DNA of 29,631 nucleotides, from positions 1 through 29,631 of the forward strand of contig NZ_CALNCS010000141.1 in NCBI RefSeq assembly GCF_937875145.1, written 5' to 3'. Made by a program: the position numbers and the translations under genes. This document shows, in pieces, positions 8,926 through 17,011 of this stretch (position 1 is the first letter of the stretch; every line of letters starts with the position of its first letter). The stretch is from Alkalibaculum bacchi (GTDB taxonomy: Bacteria > Bacillota > Clostridia > Eubacteriales > Alkalibacteraceae). The notes beneath the pieces are model-generated. The model made no database searches. It was not told where the DNA came from and saw only the letters and a list, made by a program, of their open reading frames with translations.

Positions 8926-9390
8926 ATGGCAAAAATCAAAACCGAAGAAGTAGTATTCGACCTTACAAAACCGATTACCGATGAATATGATTTTGAATTA
9001 GTGGATGTTGAATATAAAAAAGAAGGTCAAAATTGGTATTTACGCGTTTATATTGATAAAGATGGCGGTATTGCGTTAAATGACTGTGAAACGGTTAGCA
9101 ATAGACTTAGCGACATATTAGACGAGAAAGATCCAATTGATGGAAGTTACTTTTTAGAAGTATCTTCACCTGGTTTAGACCGACCATTAAAAAAAGAAAG
9201 AGATTTCATTCGCTATATGGATAGAGAAGTTGAAATAAGTCTTTACCAAGCAGTAAATAATTCAAAGAATTATAAGGGAATTAATAAAGGGGTTAAAGAC
9301 GATATACTGACTATTGAGCTAGAAGACCATAGTTTATTAGAGGTCCCCATGAAATCAGTAGCGTCGGTAAGATTGTATTTTGAATTTTAG
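8926..9390 (+). CDS. rimP: Ribosome maturation factor RimP
   Basis: Assembly factor for the 30S subunit, acting with RbfA, which lies downstream in the same run. The 154-residue protein has the two-domain layout of the family: an alpha/beta N-domain with ELVDVEYKKEGQNWYLRVYID and the SSPGLDRPL motif, then an Sm-like C-terminal barrel. I chose the ATG at 8926 because GGAGG at 8916-8920 is five bases upstream; the in-frame ATG at 8914 overlaps that site. The next gene, nusA, begins 13 bp after its stop, in the order conserved across bacteria. Confidence 0.95.
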   Translation: MAKIKTEEVVFDLTKPITDEYDFELVDVEYKKEGQNWYLRVYIDKDGGIALNDCETVSNRLSDILDEKDPIDGSYFLEVSSPGLDRPLKKERDFIRYMDREVEISLYQAVNNSKNYKGINKGVKDDILTIELEDHSLLEVPMKSVASVRLYFEF

Positions 9391-9403
9391 TTGGAGGTAA
9401 CAG

Positions 9404-10501
9404 ATGAATAAGGAGTTTATTCAAGCACTTGATGAAGTGGAAAAGGCAAAAGGAGTAAAAAAAGACGAGCTAATTGATGCAATCGAAGCCGCTATTGCTT
9501 CCGCCTATAAAAAGAATTATGGAACAAGCCAAAATGTGAAAATTCTTATTAATCGAGAAAATGGAGAAATAAAAGTATTTTCCTTAAAACAAGTAGTAGA
9601 AGAAGTGTTCGATGAGTTACTAGAAATTAATTATGAACAAGCAAAACAAATAAATGAACAATACGAAATTGGTGATATGGCAGAAGTTGAGGTAAAACCT
9701 AAGAATTTTGGTCGTATTGCTGCACAAAATGCAAAACAATTGGTTGTACAAAGAATAAAGGAAGCTGAAAGAAACATTGTATACGATGAATTTATTGAAC
9801 GAGAAGATGAAATCCTTACAGGAATTATTCAGAGAAAAGAAAAAAACAATGTGTTTATAGACATTGGCAAGACGGAAGGAATACTCGCTCCTACAGAACA
9901 AATTCATGGGGAAGACTATTCTCAAAATAAGAGGATTAAAGTTTATATCTTAGAAGTAAAGAAGACTACAAAAGGCCCTCAAGTATTCGTTTCTAGAACC
10001 CATCCTGGTCTAGTAAAAAGATTATTTGAAAGTGAAGTTCCTGAAATCTTTGATGGTACAGTCCAAATCAAATCCATTTCCAGAGAAGCTGGTTCAAGAA
10101 CAAAAATCGCCGTTTACGCATCAGATCATAATGTAGATCCCGTAGGCTCTTGTGTTGGCCCTAAGGGTGCAAGAGTTCAATCTATTGTAGATGAATTAAA
10201 CGGGGAAAAAATAGACATAATTAAATGGAGCGAAGATCCAATGGAATATATTTCTACAGCTCTTAGCCCTGCGAAAGTTTTAAAGGTAGAGGCAAAAGAA
10301 AATGATAAATCTGCTCTAGTAATTGTAGATGATTATCAATTATCTCTTGCGATTGGTAAGGAAGGTCAAAATGCTCGATTAGCTGCTAAATTGACAGGTT
10401 GGAAAATAGATATTAAGAGTAAAAGCCAATATGATGAGCATGCAAAATTAGAGGACATTGAGAAGTCCATCTTAGACGATTTGGATTTAGACTTAGAATA
10501 A
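9404..10501 (+). CDS. nusA: Transcription termination/antitermination factor NusA
   Basis: RNA polymerase-binding factor that modulates pausing, intrinsic termination and antitermination. The 365-residue protein has the N-terminal polymerase-binding domain (1-125), an S1 domain starting near GIIQRKEKNNVFIDIG, and two KH domains with GSCVGPKGARVQ and the second KH signature SLAIGKEGQNARLAAKLTGW. It ends soon after KH2 and lacks the C-terminal acidic repeats of proteobacterial NusA, as expected for Firmicutes. Its GGAGGT ribosome-binding site is at 9392-9397. It is co-oriented and 26 bp from rnpM. Confidence 0.97.
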   Translation: MNKEFIQALDEVEKAKGVKKDELIDAIEAAIASAYKKNYGTSQNVKILINRENGEIKVFSLKQVVEEVFDELLEINYEQAKQINEQYEIGDMAEVEVKPKNFGRIAAQNAKQLVVQRIKEAERNIVYDEFIEREDEILTGIIQRKEKNNVFIDIGKTEGILAPTEQIHGEDYSQNKRIKVYILEVKKTTKGPQVFVSRTHPGLVKRLFESEVPEIFDGTVQIKSISREAGSRTKIAVYASDHNVDPVGSCVGPKGARVQSIVDELNGEKIDIIKWSEDPMEYISTALSPAKVLKVEAKENDKSALVIVDDYQLSLAIGKEGQNARLAAKLTGWKIDIKSKSQYDEHAKLEDIEKSILDDLDLDLE

Positions 10502-10527
10502 GGTTCAAGCTTTAAGGAGGCATATAT

Positions 10528-10794
10528 ATGAAGAAAACACCTCAAAGAACTTGTATAGTCTGTAAAGATAAAGTTGATAAAAGAGACTTAAATCGCATAG
10601 TAAGCACAAAAGAAGGAGACCTGTTTTACGACCCAACAGGAAAAGCGAATGGCAGAGGTGCTTACATATGCAGCAAAGACAGCTGTATTGATAGCATTGT
10701 TAGTACAAACATGCTAAATAAAACTTTTAAACGTGAAGTATTAAAAGAAGTAAAAGAAAAGCTTAAAGAAGATGTAATAAACGGGAAAAAATAA
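10528..10794 (+). CDS. rnpM: RNase P modulator RnpM (YlxR, DUF448)
   Basis: Small basic RNA-binding protein of the YlxR family, shown in Bacillus subtilis to bind RNase P RNA and reduce its activity. The 88-residue sequence starts with the family signature RTCIVCKDKVDKRDLNRIV and contains GRGAYIC, with a lysine-rich C-terminus. A strong AAGGAGG ribosome-binding site lies at 10514-10520. In most Firmicutes the next gene is the L7Ae-like ylxQ; here only 61 bp separate this gene from infB, so ylxQ is missing from the locus. Confidence 0.92.
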   Translation: MKKTPQRTCIVCKDKVDKRDLNRIVSTKEGDLFYDPTGKANGRGAYICSKDSCIDSIVSTNMLNKTFKREVLKEVKEKLKEDVINGKK

Positions 10795-10821
10795 TAACGT
10801 TTTTTCGTCGTACTAAAATCA

Positions 10822-10839
10822 TATAATAACAACTATAAT
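10822..10839 (+). promoter_or_regulatory. Possible internal promoter for infB (two TATAAT boxes)
   Basis: Two perfect TATAAT hexamers stand at 10822-10827 and 10834-10839 in the short rnpM-infB gap. Neither has a convincing -35 at 16-18 bp. In AT-rich DNA this can occur by chance, so it is only a candidate. Confidence 0.3.
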
Positions 10840-10855
10840 GGATAGGGGGAATTTG

Positions 10856-13225
10856 ATGAGTAAAATAAGAGTATATGATTTGGCAAAAGAATTAGATGTT
10901 TCAAGCAAGGATTTAGTAAAAAAGTTAAATGATCTGGATATTCCAGCTAAAAACCATATGAGTGCCCTAACAGAACAAGAAGTGAGGTACTTTAAAAGCC
11001 ATCAAAATAATGCGAATACGGTAAAAGATCAAAAGGCAAATGAGTCAAAAGCAAATGAAAATGTAAAAATAAATCATCAGGACAATAATAAAACAACAGT
11101 AGGAACAAATCATAAAAAGCACCAGAATACAGCGACTAAAAGCAGTAATAATAACACCCATAGTGGCTCTAGTAAAAATAATAACAGTAACACTAACACT
11201 CATAATAACTCTAGCAAAAATAATAACAGTAATAATAATACCCATAATAATTCTGCAAAAAGCAATAGCAACAATAAAGGTTTAAGTAATCAAAATAAAA
11301 ACACAAAGAATCATGAAGGTAAAGGGGCAAGTCCATCGAAAACGCACAATACAAACAAAAAGAAAGACATTAACAAACCTAAGGTTACACCTGTAAAAAT
11401 TGACAATAGTAAGAGAGTTAAAAAAACGAAAACAGATTATAAAAAACGAAAAACAGAAGAAACTAAAGTTGAAGAGACAATTCTTTTACCATCACAAATC
11501 ACAGTTGGCGATCTTGCATCCAAAATCAATATCTCTGTTACAGAGATTATTACGCACTTGATTAAATTAGGTATTATGGCATCAATTAATCAAGAAATCG
11601 ATTTTGATACTGCTGAGGTTATTGCAAGTGAATTAGATATCAAAGTGGAATTAGAAAATGTAGAAGAAGAAGTACACAGTATCTTAGAAGAATACGAAGA
11701 TGAAGATGATAAAAAAGATCTAATAAAAAGACCTCCTGTTATTACAGTAATGGGTCATGTTGACCATGGTAAAACATCCCTACTAGATGCTATTCGCCAT
11801 ACGAGTGTTACTTCAAGAGAAGCTGGTGGCATTACACAACATATTGGTGCTTATACGGTACAAATAAACAATGAATCGATTACCTTTATTGATACTCCTG
11901 GTCATGAGGCATTTACTGCCATGCGTTTAAGAGGAGCTCAAATTACAGATATCGCTATTTTAGTAGTAGCTGCTGATGATGGCGTTATGCCACAGACTGT
12001 TGAAGCAATCAACCATGCGAAAGCTGCAAACGTACCGATTATCGTTGCTATAAATAAAATCGATAAGGAAAGTGCAAATCGTGACCGAGTTCTTCAAGAA
12101 TTAACTGAACATGGATTAATTGCAGAAGCTTGGGGCGGGGATACCATTTGTGTTCCTGTATCTGCTCATACTGGAGAAGGTATTGATACGCTGCTCGAGA
12201 TGATTCTTTTATCTGCTGAAATGCTTGAACTCAAAGCGAATCCTAAAAGACTAGCAAAGGGAAGCGTTGTAGAAGCTCAATTAGATAAAGGTAGAGGAGC
12301 CGTTGCAACTTTGCTTATTAATACAGGTACATTACGTATTGGAGACATTGTCGTATCTGGTACAACCTATGGTAAAGTTCGTGCGATGGTCAATGATAAA
12401 GGAAAAAGATTAAAATCAGCTGGTCCATCTGCTCCAGTAGAAATTATTGGTCTTTCCGAAGTGCCAGAAGCTGGAGATGACTTTTACGTCGTAAAAGACG
12501 ATAAAACAGCAAGACAAGTCTCTGAAATGAGAAAACATTATCTAAAAGACCAACAAGTTAAAAAGAGTGCACCACTTTCATTAGATGATTTATACAATCA
12601 AATACAAGAGGGATCCATAAAGGATATTAATATCGTCATTAAGGCAGATGGTCAAGGTTCTGTGGAAGCCTTAAAACAATCCTTGTTTAAGCTTACAAAT
12701 GATGAGGTTCGAGTAAATGTAATACACGATGGTGTAGGTGCTATTTCTGAATCAGATGTTATATTGGCATCAGCTTCTAATGGTATTATCATTGGCTTTA
12801 ATGTTCGACCTGGAGCAAATGTATCTAAAATAGCCGAAAGAGAAGCAGTAGACATTCGATTATATCGAGTAATCTATGATGCAATAGAAGATGTAGAAGC
12901 AGCTATGAAAGGTATGCTAGACCCTGAATTTAAAGAAGTAGTCGTGGGTACTGCAGAAGTTCGTGAAACCTTTAAAGTACCTAATATCGGTATAATTGCA
13001 GGTATATATATTACAGATGGTAAAATCGCTCGAAATAACGACGTCAGAGTAATAAGAGATGGCATAGTTGTTCAAGAAGGCTCAATTTCCTCTTTGAAAC
13101 GCTTTAAGGATGATGCAAAAGAAGTTGTTCAAGGCTACGAATGTGGTCTAGGTATTGAAAAATTCAATGACCTTAAAGAAGGAGATATTATAGAAGCCTT
13201 TATGATGGAAGAAATCCCTAGATAA
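10856..13225 (+). CDS. infB: Translation initiation factor IF-2
   Basis: GTPase that delivers initiator fMet-tRNA to the 30S subunit and promotes subunit joining. With 789 residues the order is: an IF2-N domain at 1-50 (VYDLAKELDVSSKDLVKKL), a low-complexity Asn/Ser/Lys/Thr linker at about 60-200, a second IF2-N-like module (LPSQITVGDLASKINIS), then the G domain with GHVDHGKT at 300-307, DTPGH at 346-350 and NKID at 400-403, domain II, and the C-terminal tRNA-binding domains. The linker carries three tandem 14-residue repeats. The start is the ATG at 10856, five bases after AGGGGGA; the in-frame ATG at 10838 has no site. The C-terminal domains are intact. Confidence 0.97.
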   Translation: MSKIRVYDLAKELDVSSKDLVKKLNDLDIPAKNHMSALTEQEVRYFKSHQNNANTVKDQKANESKANENVKINHQDNNKTTVGTNHKKHQNTATKSSNNNTHSGSSKNNNSNTNTHNNSSKNNNSNNNTHNNSAKSNSNNKGLSNQNKNTKNHEGKGASPSKTHNTNKKKDINKPKVTPVKIDNSKRVKKTKTDYKKRKTEETKVEETILLPSQITVGDLASKINISVTEIITHLIKLGIMASINQEIDFDTAEVIASELDIKVELENVEEEVHSILEEYEDEDDKKDLIKRPPVITVMGHVDHGKTSLLDAIRHTSVTSREAGGITQHIGAYTVQINNESITFIDTPGHEAFTAMRLRGAQITDIAILVVAADDGVMPQTVEAINHAKAANVPIIVAINKIDKESANRDRVLQELTEHGLIAEAWGGDTICVPVSAHTGEGIDTLLEMILLSAEMLELKANPKRLAKGSVVEAQLDKGRGAVATLLINTGTLRIGDIVVSGTTYGKVRAMVNDKGKRLKSAGPSAPVEIIGLSEVPEAGDDFYVVKDDKTARQVSEMRKHYLKDQQVKKSAPLSLDDLYNQIQEGSIKDINIVIKADGQGSVEALKQSLFKLTNDEVRVNVIHDGVGAISESDVILASASNGIIIGFNVRPGANVSKIAEREAVDIRLYRVIYDAIEDVEAAMKGMLDPEFKEVVVGTAEVRETFKVPNIGIIAGIYITDGKIARNNDVRVIRDGIVVQEGSISSLKRFKDDAKEVVQGYECGLGIEKFNDLKEGDIIEAFMMEEIPR
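11156..11281 (+). repeat. Three tandem 42-bp repeats within the infB linker
   Basis: The copies lie at 11156-11197, 11198-11239 and 11240-11281 and encode THSGSSKNNNSNTN, THNNSSKNNNSNNN and THNNSAKSNSNNKG (IF-2 residues 101-142). The period is exactly 14 codons, so the frame is kept. The third copy is the most diverged. The AAY-rich DNA suggests growth by replication slippage in an unstructured linker. Confidence 0.85.
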
Positions 13226-13237
13226 GGATGATTTATT

Positions 13238-13594
13238 ATGTCAACTAGAATACAGCGAATTAACGAGACAATAAAACAAGAGCTCAGCCATTATATTCGG
13301 CTTGAGTTGAAAGATCCAAGATTAAATACTGATATGATAAGCATTATCAGAGTAGAGGCAACAGGTGATTTACGTTTTGCAAAAGTATTTGTAAGCATCT
13401 TTGAAAATGACGCTGATAAAAAGAATGAAATGCTTGGAATCCTTAAAAAATCTGCTGGGTTTTTGAGAAAACAAATTGGCAAGAACCTGACAACTCATTA
13501 CACACCAGAACTTTTATTTGAACTAGATAATTCTATCGAGTATGGTGTTCATATCGATTATTTACTTCGTAAAATTAATCATAAGGATAATTAG
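13238..13594 (+). CDS. rbfA: 30S ribosome-binding factor RbfA
   Basis: Cold-adaptation and 30S maturation factor that binds near the 5' end of 16S rRNA. The 118-residue protein shows the family's N-terminal RIQRINETIKQELSHYI helix, the LKDPRL segment, the strand region DLRFAKVFVSIF, and the C-terminal TPELLFELDNSIEYGVHID block. A weak AAGGATGA site lies before the ATG at 13238. It starts 12 bp after infB and ends one base before the nrnA start codon. Length and order are typical. Confidence 0.95.
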   Translation: MSTRIQRINETIKQELSHYIRLELKDPRLNTDMISIIRVEATGDLRFAKVFVSIFENDADKKNEMLGILKKSAGFLRKQIGKNLTTHYTPELLFELDNSIEYGVHIDYLLRKINHKDN

Positions 13595-13595
13595 T

Positions 13596-14534
13596 ATGGA
13601 TCATATTATAAAAGCAATTAACAAGTATCAAAGCTTTGCAATCAGTAGCCATAGAAATCCTGATGGAGATTCTATTGGCTCCTGTATTGCCTTAGGCTTA
13701 GCATTAAAAAAACTGGGGAAATCCGTTACTTATATTATGGATGATATTCCTCAAAAATTTGAATTTTTAGATGAGATTCAGAATTTTAAAGTAAATACAT
13801 CCCAACACTTTGATGTAGCCGTATGCTTGGATTGTTCAAATATTGAACATCTACAAAATAGCCAAAATCTATCTAATGGGGACGTCATCATTAATATAGA
13901 CCATCATATTAGCAATACAAATTATGGTGGATTAAACTATATAGATTCTGTTGCAAGCGCTACAGGTGAAATCATCTATGAACTCATATGCAAGCTGTCC
14001 ATCCCTATAGATGAAAATATGGCTATTGCATTGTATGTGGCAGTTGTAACAGATACAGGAAATTTTAAATACAGTAATGTGACGCATAAAACCCATGCTA
14101 TTATTTCCGAATTATATAAAATCACAGATATTTATTGGAAAATCAATACTATAATCTTTGATCAAAATTCTTATGAGCGGATGAAGATTATCGGTAAATC
14201 CTTAGAAAACTTATACCTAACTCATGAGAACAGAATATCTGTAATAGCACTATCTTTAGAAGATCTAAAAGAGTACGACAATGTAGACCTAGAAGGTATT
14301 ATTAATTATGCAAGAGATATTAAAGGTGTTGAAGTGGCAGTATTTGCTAAAGAAGTAGAACCGAATTTATTTCGCGTGTCATTTAGAGCTAATGGAGATT
14401 ATGATGTAAGTACATTAGCTACTATATATGGCGGGGGCGGACATAGCAAGGCCGCAGGTTGCACAATGAGGGGTAATGGCCTTAAAGAAATCATGAATGA
14501 TATAACAGATAATATTGCAAAGGACTTACAATGA
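13596..14534 (+). CDS. nrnA: DHH/DHHA1 phosphoesterase, NrnA-type nanoRNase / pAp phosphatase
   Basis: Manganese-dependent DHH-family phosphoesterase expected to degrade 2-5 nt RNAs and dephosphorylate 3'-phosphoadenosine 5'-phosphate, replacing the oligoribonuclease and CysQ functions absent from most Firmicutes. The 312-residue protein has motif I HRNPDGDSIGS (His19, Asp23, Asp25), a second Asp motif in VCLDCSN, the DHH triad at 102-104, VVTDTGNF, and the DHHA1 glycine motif GGGGHSKAAG at 279-288. I chose the ATG at 13596, right after the rbfA stop with AAGGAT upstream; the longer open frame from 13542 overlaps rbfA. It overlaps truB by 4 bp. Confidence 0.9.
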   Translation: MDHIIKAINKYQSFAISSHRNPDGDSIGSCIALGLALKKLGKSVTYIMDDIPQKFEFLDEIQNFKVNTSQHFDVAVCLDCSNIEHLQNSQNLSNGDVIINIDHHISNTNYGGLNYIDSVASATGEIIYELICKLSIPIDENMAIALYVAVVTDTGNFKYSNVTHKTHAIISELYKITDIYWKINTIIFDQNSYERMKIIGKSLENLYLTHENRISVIALSLEDLKEYDNVDLEGIINYARDIKGVEVAVFAKEVEPNLFRVSFRANGDYDVSTLATIYGGGGHSKAAGCTMRGNGLKEIMNDITDNIAKDLQ

Positions 14535-15430
14535 ACGGAATTATAAATATTTATAAATCACAAGGTATGACCTCACACGATGTAGTCTACAAAGTTCGAA
14601 AAATTCTTCATACAAAAAAAATTGGTCACACGGGTACATTAGACCCTATTGCAGAAGGTGTTTTGCCCCTTACTATTGGCCAAGGGACTAAAATCTCTCA
14701 ATTTATTGTAGAGAAAGAAAAAGAGTATGTAGCGGAACTTTCATTTGGCTCTAAGACAGATAGTTTTGATCGAACAGGTCAAATAATAGGACAAGTTGAT
14801 AAAATAATTACTGAGGATGAGTTAAAAAAGACTCTTCTTTTATTTACTGGAGAGATTGATCAAGTACCTCCTATTTATTCTGCTATAAAAGTAGATGGTA
14901 AGAAACTATACGAATACGCTAGGGAACAGATACAAGTAGAGATTAAAGCTCGGAAAATTTCCATCCACGAACTTGAGCTTCTTCATTTTGAATTTCCTAT
15001 TGCCAAAATAAGAGTTGCCTGTTCAAAAGGTACTTATATTCGATCTTTATGCAATGATATTGGAGAAAAGTTAGGCACCTTCGCACATATGACCTCTTTG
15101 ATTCGAACAAAGAGTGGTCCTTTTCACCTCGATAAAGCCATAAGCCTAAAGCAACTTGAAGCATTAAGCTCAGAAAAGATCGAACAGCACTTGTACCCAA
15201 TGGATTTTCCACTTCAACATTTATTTCGAGTTGATGTGCAACCTTATTCAGCAAAGTATCTGCTCAATGGAAATCCTTTGATTCAAAAGAATATTGTACA
15301 AAACATAAATGATATTCCACTTTGTGAGAAGGTTCGAATCTACTTACATGACGAATTTAAAGGGGTTGGTCTTATGGAAAATAAAGACGATTATCGAATC
15401 AAACCCTTAAGATTATTTACGAACCAATAA
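14531..15430 (+). CDS. truB: tRNA pseudouridine(55) synthase TruB
   Basis: Makes pseudouridine at position 55 in the T-loop of tRNAs. The 299-residue protein opens with GIINIYKSQGMTSHDVV and has the catalytic motif GHTGTLDPIAEGVLPL with nucleophile Asp38, then YEYAREQ and the IRVACSKGTYIRSL segment that positions the T-loop. The last 60 residues fit a degenerate PUA-like domain. The start ATG overlaps the nrnA stop in an ATGA, indicating translational coupling. Motif spacing is as expected for bacterial TruB. Confidence 0.96.
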   Translation: MNGIINIYKSQGMTSHDVVYKVRKILHTKKIGHTGTLDPIAEGVLPLTIGQGTKISQFIVEKEKEYVAELSFGSKTDSFDRTGQIIGQVDKIITEDELKKTLLLFTGEIDQVPPIYSAIKVDGKKLYEYAREQIQVEIKARKISIHELELLHFEFPIAKIRVACSKGTYIRSLCNDIGEKLGTFAHMTSLIRTKSGPFHLDKAISLKQLEALSSEKIEQHLYPMDFPLQHLFRVDVQPYSAKYLLNGNPLIQKNIVQNINDIPLCEKVRIYLHDEFKGVGLMENKDDYRIKPLRLFTNQ

Positions 15431-15518
15431 ATCAAGCCTAAACAGGTTTTCAAGCATCCACGTGCTTATGAAGACAGATACACCGAAACAATCTAGGTTT
15501 TTAGTAAGGAGACATAAG

Positions 15519-16454
15519 ATGGAGTCCATAGTATTAAATAAAGACACAAAACTACAATACGATACATCTGTAGCCTTAGGCTTCTTTGATGGCATTCATT
15601 TAGGACATAGAATGCTTATTGAAACAATGAAAAAGAGGGCAAAAGAGAAAAAATTACTTAGTTGTGTTGTAACTTTTGATAGGCATCCCTTGACGATAGC
15701 TTTTCCTAAATATGCTCCAATGCTCATATTATCTAATGAAGAAAAGGTCAAAATTTTAGAGACAATGAATATTGAACAATTGGTTTTTCTGAAATTTACT
15801 GAAGAAATGATGAATTATGAACCGACAAGATTTGTTGAAGAAATCTTAGTTGGTCAATTAAATATAAAGCATGTAGTTGTAGGATTTAACTATAATTTTG
15901 GAAATAAGGGTGAGGGTTCCCCTCAGTTACTGAGACAACTTGGTAAAGAACATGGCTTTGAAGTAGAAATCGTGGGCGAATATCAAGTAGAGCGCCAGAC
16001 GGTGAGCAGTTCCTTTATTCGAAATTTAATTTCTACTGGAAAAGTGGATGCAGTAGAAAAATATATGGGTAGAAAATTTTTCGTTTCAGGGGAAGTAATT
16101 GAAGGGAAAAAAATTGGTAGGCAATACAATTTTCCTACTGCTAATATAGAAGTAAAAGGGAATCAAATTACTCCTGAACCAGGAGTTTATTACACTCATG
16201 TTATATATAAGGGTAAAGAATATCACGCTCTTACTAATGTAGGTCACAATCCCACCTTTGCAAATCATCCGTTTAGAATTGAGTCTTATATTTACAACTT
16301 TTCAGAAATCATATACGGTGAAAAAATCAAAGTAATCTTCTATAAAAGAATAAGAAAAGAAAAAAAGTTTAATAATATTAATGATTTGTTTAAACAAGTA
16401 CAACATGATATAGCCACTATTAACGAGAAGTACGTTCTGTGTTCTAATATCTAA
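15519..16454 (+). CDS. ribF: Bifunctional riboflavin kinase / FAD synthetase
   Basis: Makes FMN from riboflavin and FAD from FMN. The 311-residue protein has an N-terminal nucleotidyltransferase domain with GFFDGIHLGH (residues 21-30), VTFDRHP, GFNYNFGNKGEGS and SSSFIRNLI, then a C-terminal riboflavin kinase domain with GRQYNFPTANIEV, PEPGVYYTHV, NVGHNPTF and ESYIYNF. I chose the ATG at 15519 because AAGGAGA lies six bases before it at 15506-15512; the open frame reaches back to 15462 without a site. The 88-bp gap after truB holds only a small AAGCA/TGCTT hairpin near 15452-15467. Adjacency to truB and rpsO is conserved. Confidence 0.95.
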   Translation: MESIVLNKDTKLQYDTSVALGFFDGIHLGHRMLIETMKKRAKEKKLLSCVVTFDRHPLTIAFPKYAPMLILSNEEKVKILETMNIEQLVFLKFTEEMMNYEPTRFVEEILVGQLNIKHVVVGFNYNFGNKGEGSPQLLRQLGKEHGFEVEIVGEYQVERQTVSSSFIRNLISTGKVDAVEKYMGRKFFVSGEVIEGKKIGRQYNFPTANIEVKGNQITPEPGVYYTHVIYKGKEYHALTNVGHNPTFANHPFRIESYIYNFSEIIYGEKIKVIFYKRIRKEKKFNNINDLFKQVQHDIATINEKYVLCSNI

Positions 16455-16472
16455 GTAAAAACAAATGATTAT

Positions 16473-16501
16473 TTGCTTTTGATACACTACTATGTTATAA
16501 T
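16473..16501 (+). promoter_or_regulatory. Sigma-A promoter for rpsO
   Basis: TTGCTT (16473-16478), a 17-bp spacer and a perfect TATAAT (16496-16501) with a TG two bases upstream (extended -10). Transcription would start near 16508, leaving a leader of about 90 nt before rpsO, long enough for ribosomal-protein autoregulation. An 8-bp inverted repeat, ATACTGTT (16503-16510) and AACAGTAT (16545-16552), overlaps the start region. Confidence 0.7.
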
Positions 16502-16596
16502 AATACTGTTAATTTTAACCTTTATCTGTGTTTATTGAATCTCCAACAGTATACTCTGATAGAGGCGTTTAACAAAAACATTTAGGAGGAAAGAAA

Positions 16597-16866
16597 ATGA
16601 GTTTAAGTAAAGAAAAGAAACAAGCGATCATCGATGAGTACAAGTTAACAGAAGGAGATACTGGTTCTCCAGAAGTGCAAATTGCTATATTAACTTATAG
16701 AATCAATGAATTAACAGAGCACTTTAAAATTCACAAAAAAGACCACCATTCAAGAAGAGGTTTATTAAAACTTGTAGGACAAAGAAGAGGTTTATTAAAT
16801 TACCTGACTAAAAAAGATATCAATAGATATCGTTCAATTATCGAAAAGTTGAACATCAGAAAATAA
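16597..16866 (+). CDS. rpsO: 30S ribosomal protein S15
   Basis: Primary-binding 16S rRNA protein of the small subunit platform that also contacts 23S rRNA in an intersubunit bridge. The 89-residue length is canonical. Diagnostic segments are TGSPEVQIAILTYRINELTEHFK, split here as TGSPEVQIA and ILTYRI, then HKKDHHSRRGL and GQRRGLLNYL. A strong AGGAGG at 16582-16587 precedes the ATG. It has its own promoter and terminator, so it can be expressed independently of ribF and pnp. S15 represses its own translation in several bacteria; the leader here was not matched to a known class. Confidence 0.98.
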   Translation: MSLSKEKKQAIIDEYKLTEGDTGSPEVQIAILTYRINELTEHFKIHKKDHHSRRGLLKLVGQRRGLLNYLTKKDINRYRSIIEKLNIRK

Positions 16867-16881
16867 ATTGTAATAGATGAT

Positions 16882-16910
16882 TAAGGGCGGAGATATCCGC
16901 CTCTTATTTT
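16882..16910 (+). terminator. Rho-independent terminator after rpsO
   Basis: GGCGGA (16886-16891) pairs with TCCGCC (16896-16901) around a GATA loop, and the stem extends through TAAG/CTTA with one bulged T. TTTT follows. It lies 15 bp after the rpsO stop and separates rpsO from pnp. Confidence 0.75.
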
Positions 16911-17011
16911 ACGCATAACTAATGAGCTAAGCTAAAATATTTTTAAGAAATTCAATAACTGAACAATTACAAGTTATATAAAGTTTACTGAACTACGAAA
17001 GGAGGAATACA

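Noticed and set aside
11045..11245. Minus-strand open frame opposite the infB linker
   Set aside because: It arises from the complement of the AAY-rich repeats, has no ribosome-binding site and its composition mirrors the repeat. It is a shadow of infB.
11156..11281. CRISPR-like array
   Set aside because: The repeats are contiguous without spacers, in frame and coding within infB.
16479..16501. TTGATA as the -35 of the rpsO promoter
   Set aside because: It is only 11 bp from TATAAT. TTGCTT six bases earlier gives the correct 17-bp spacing.
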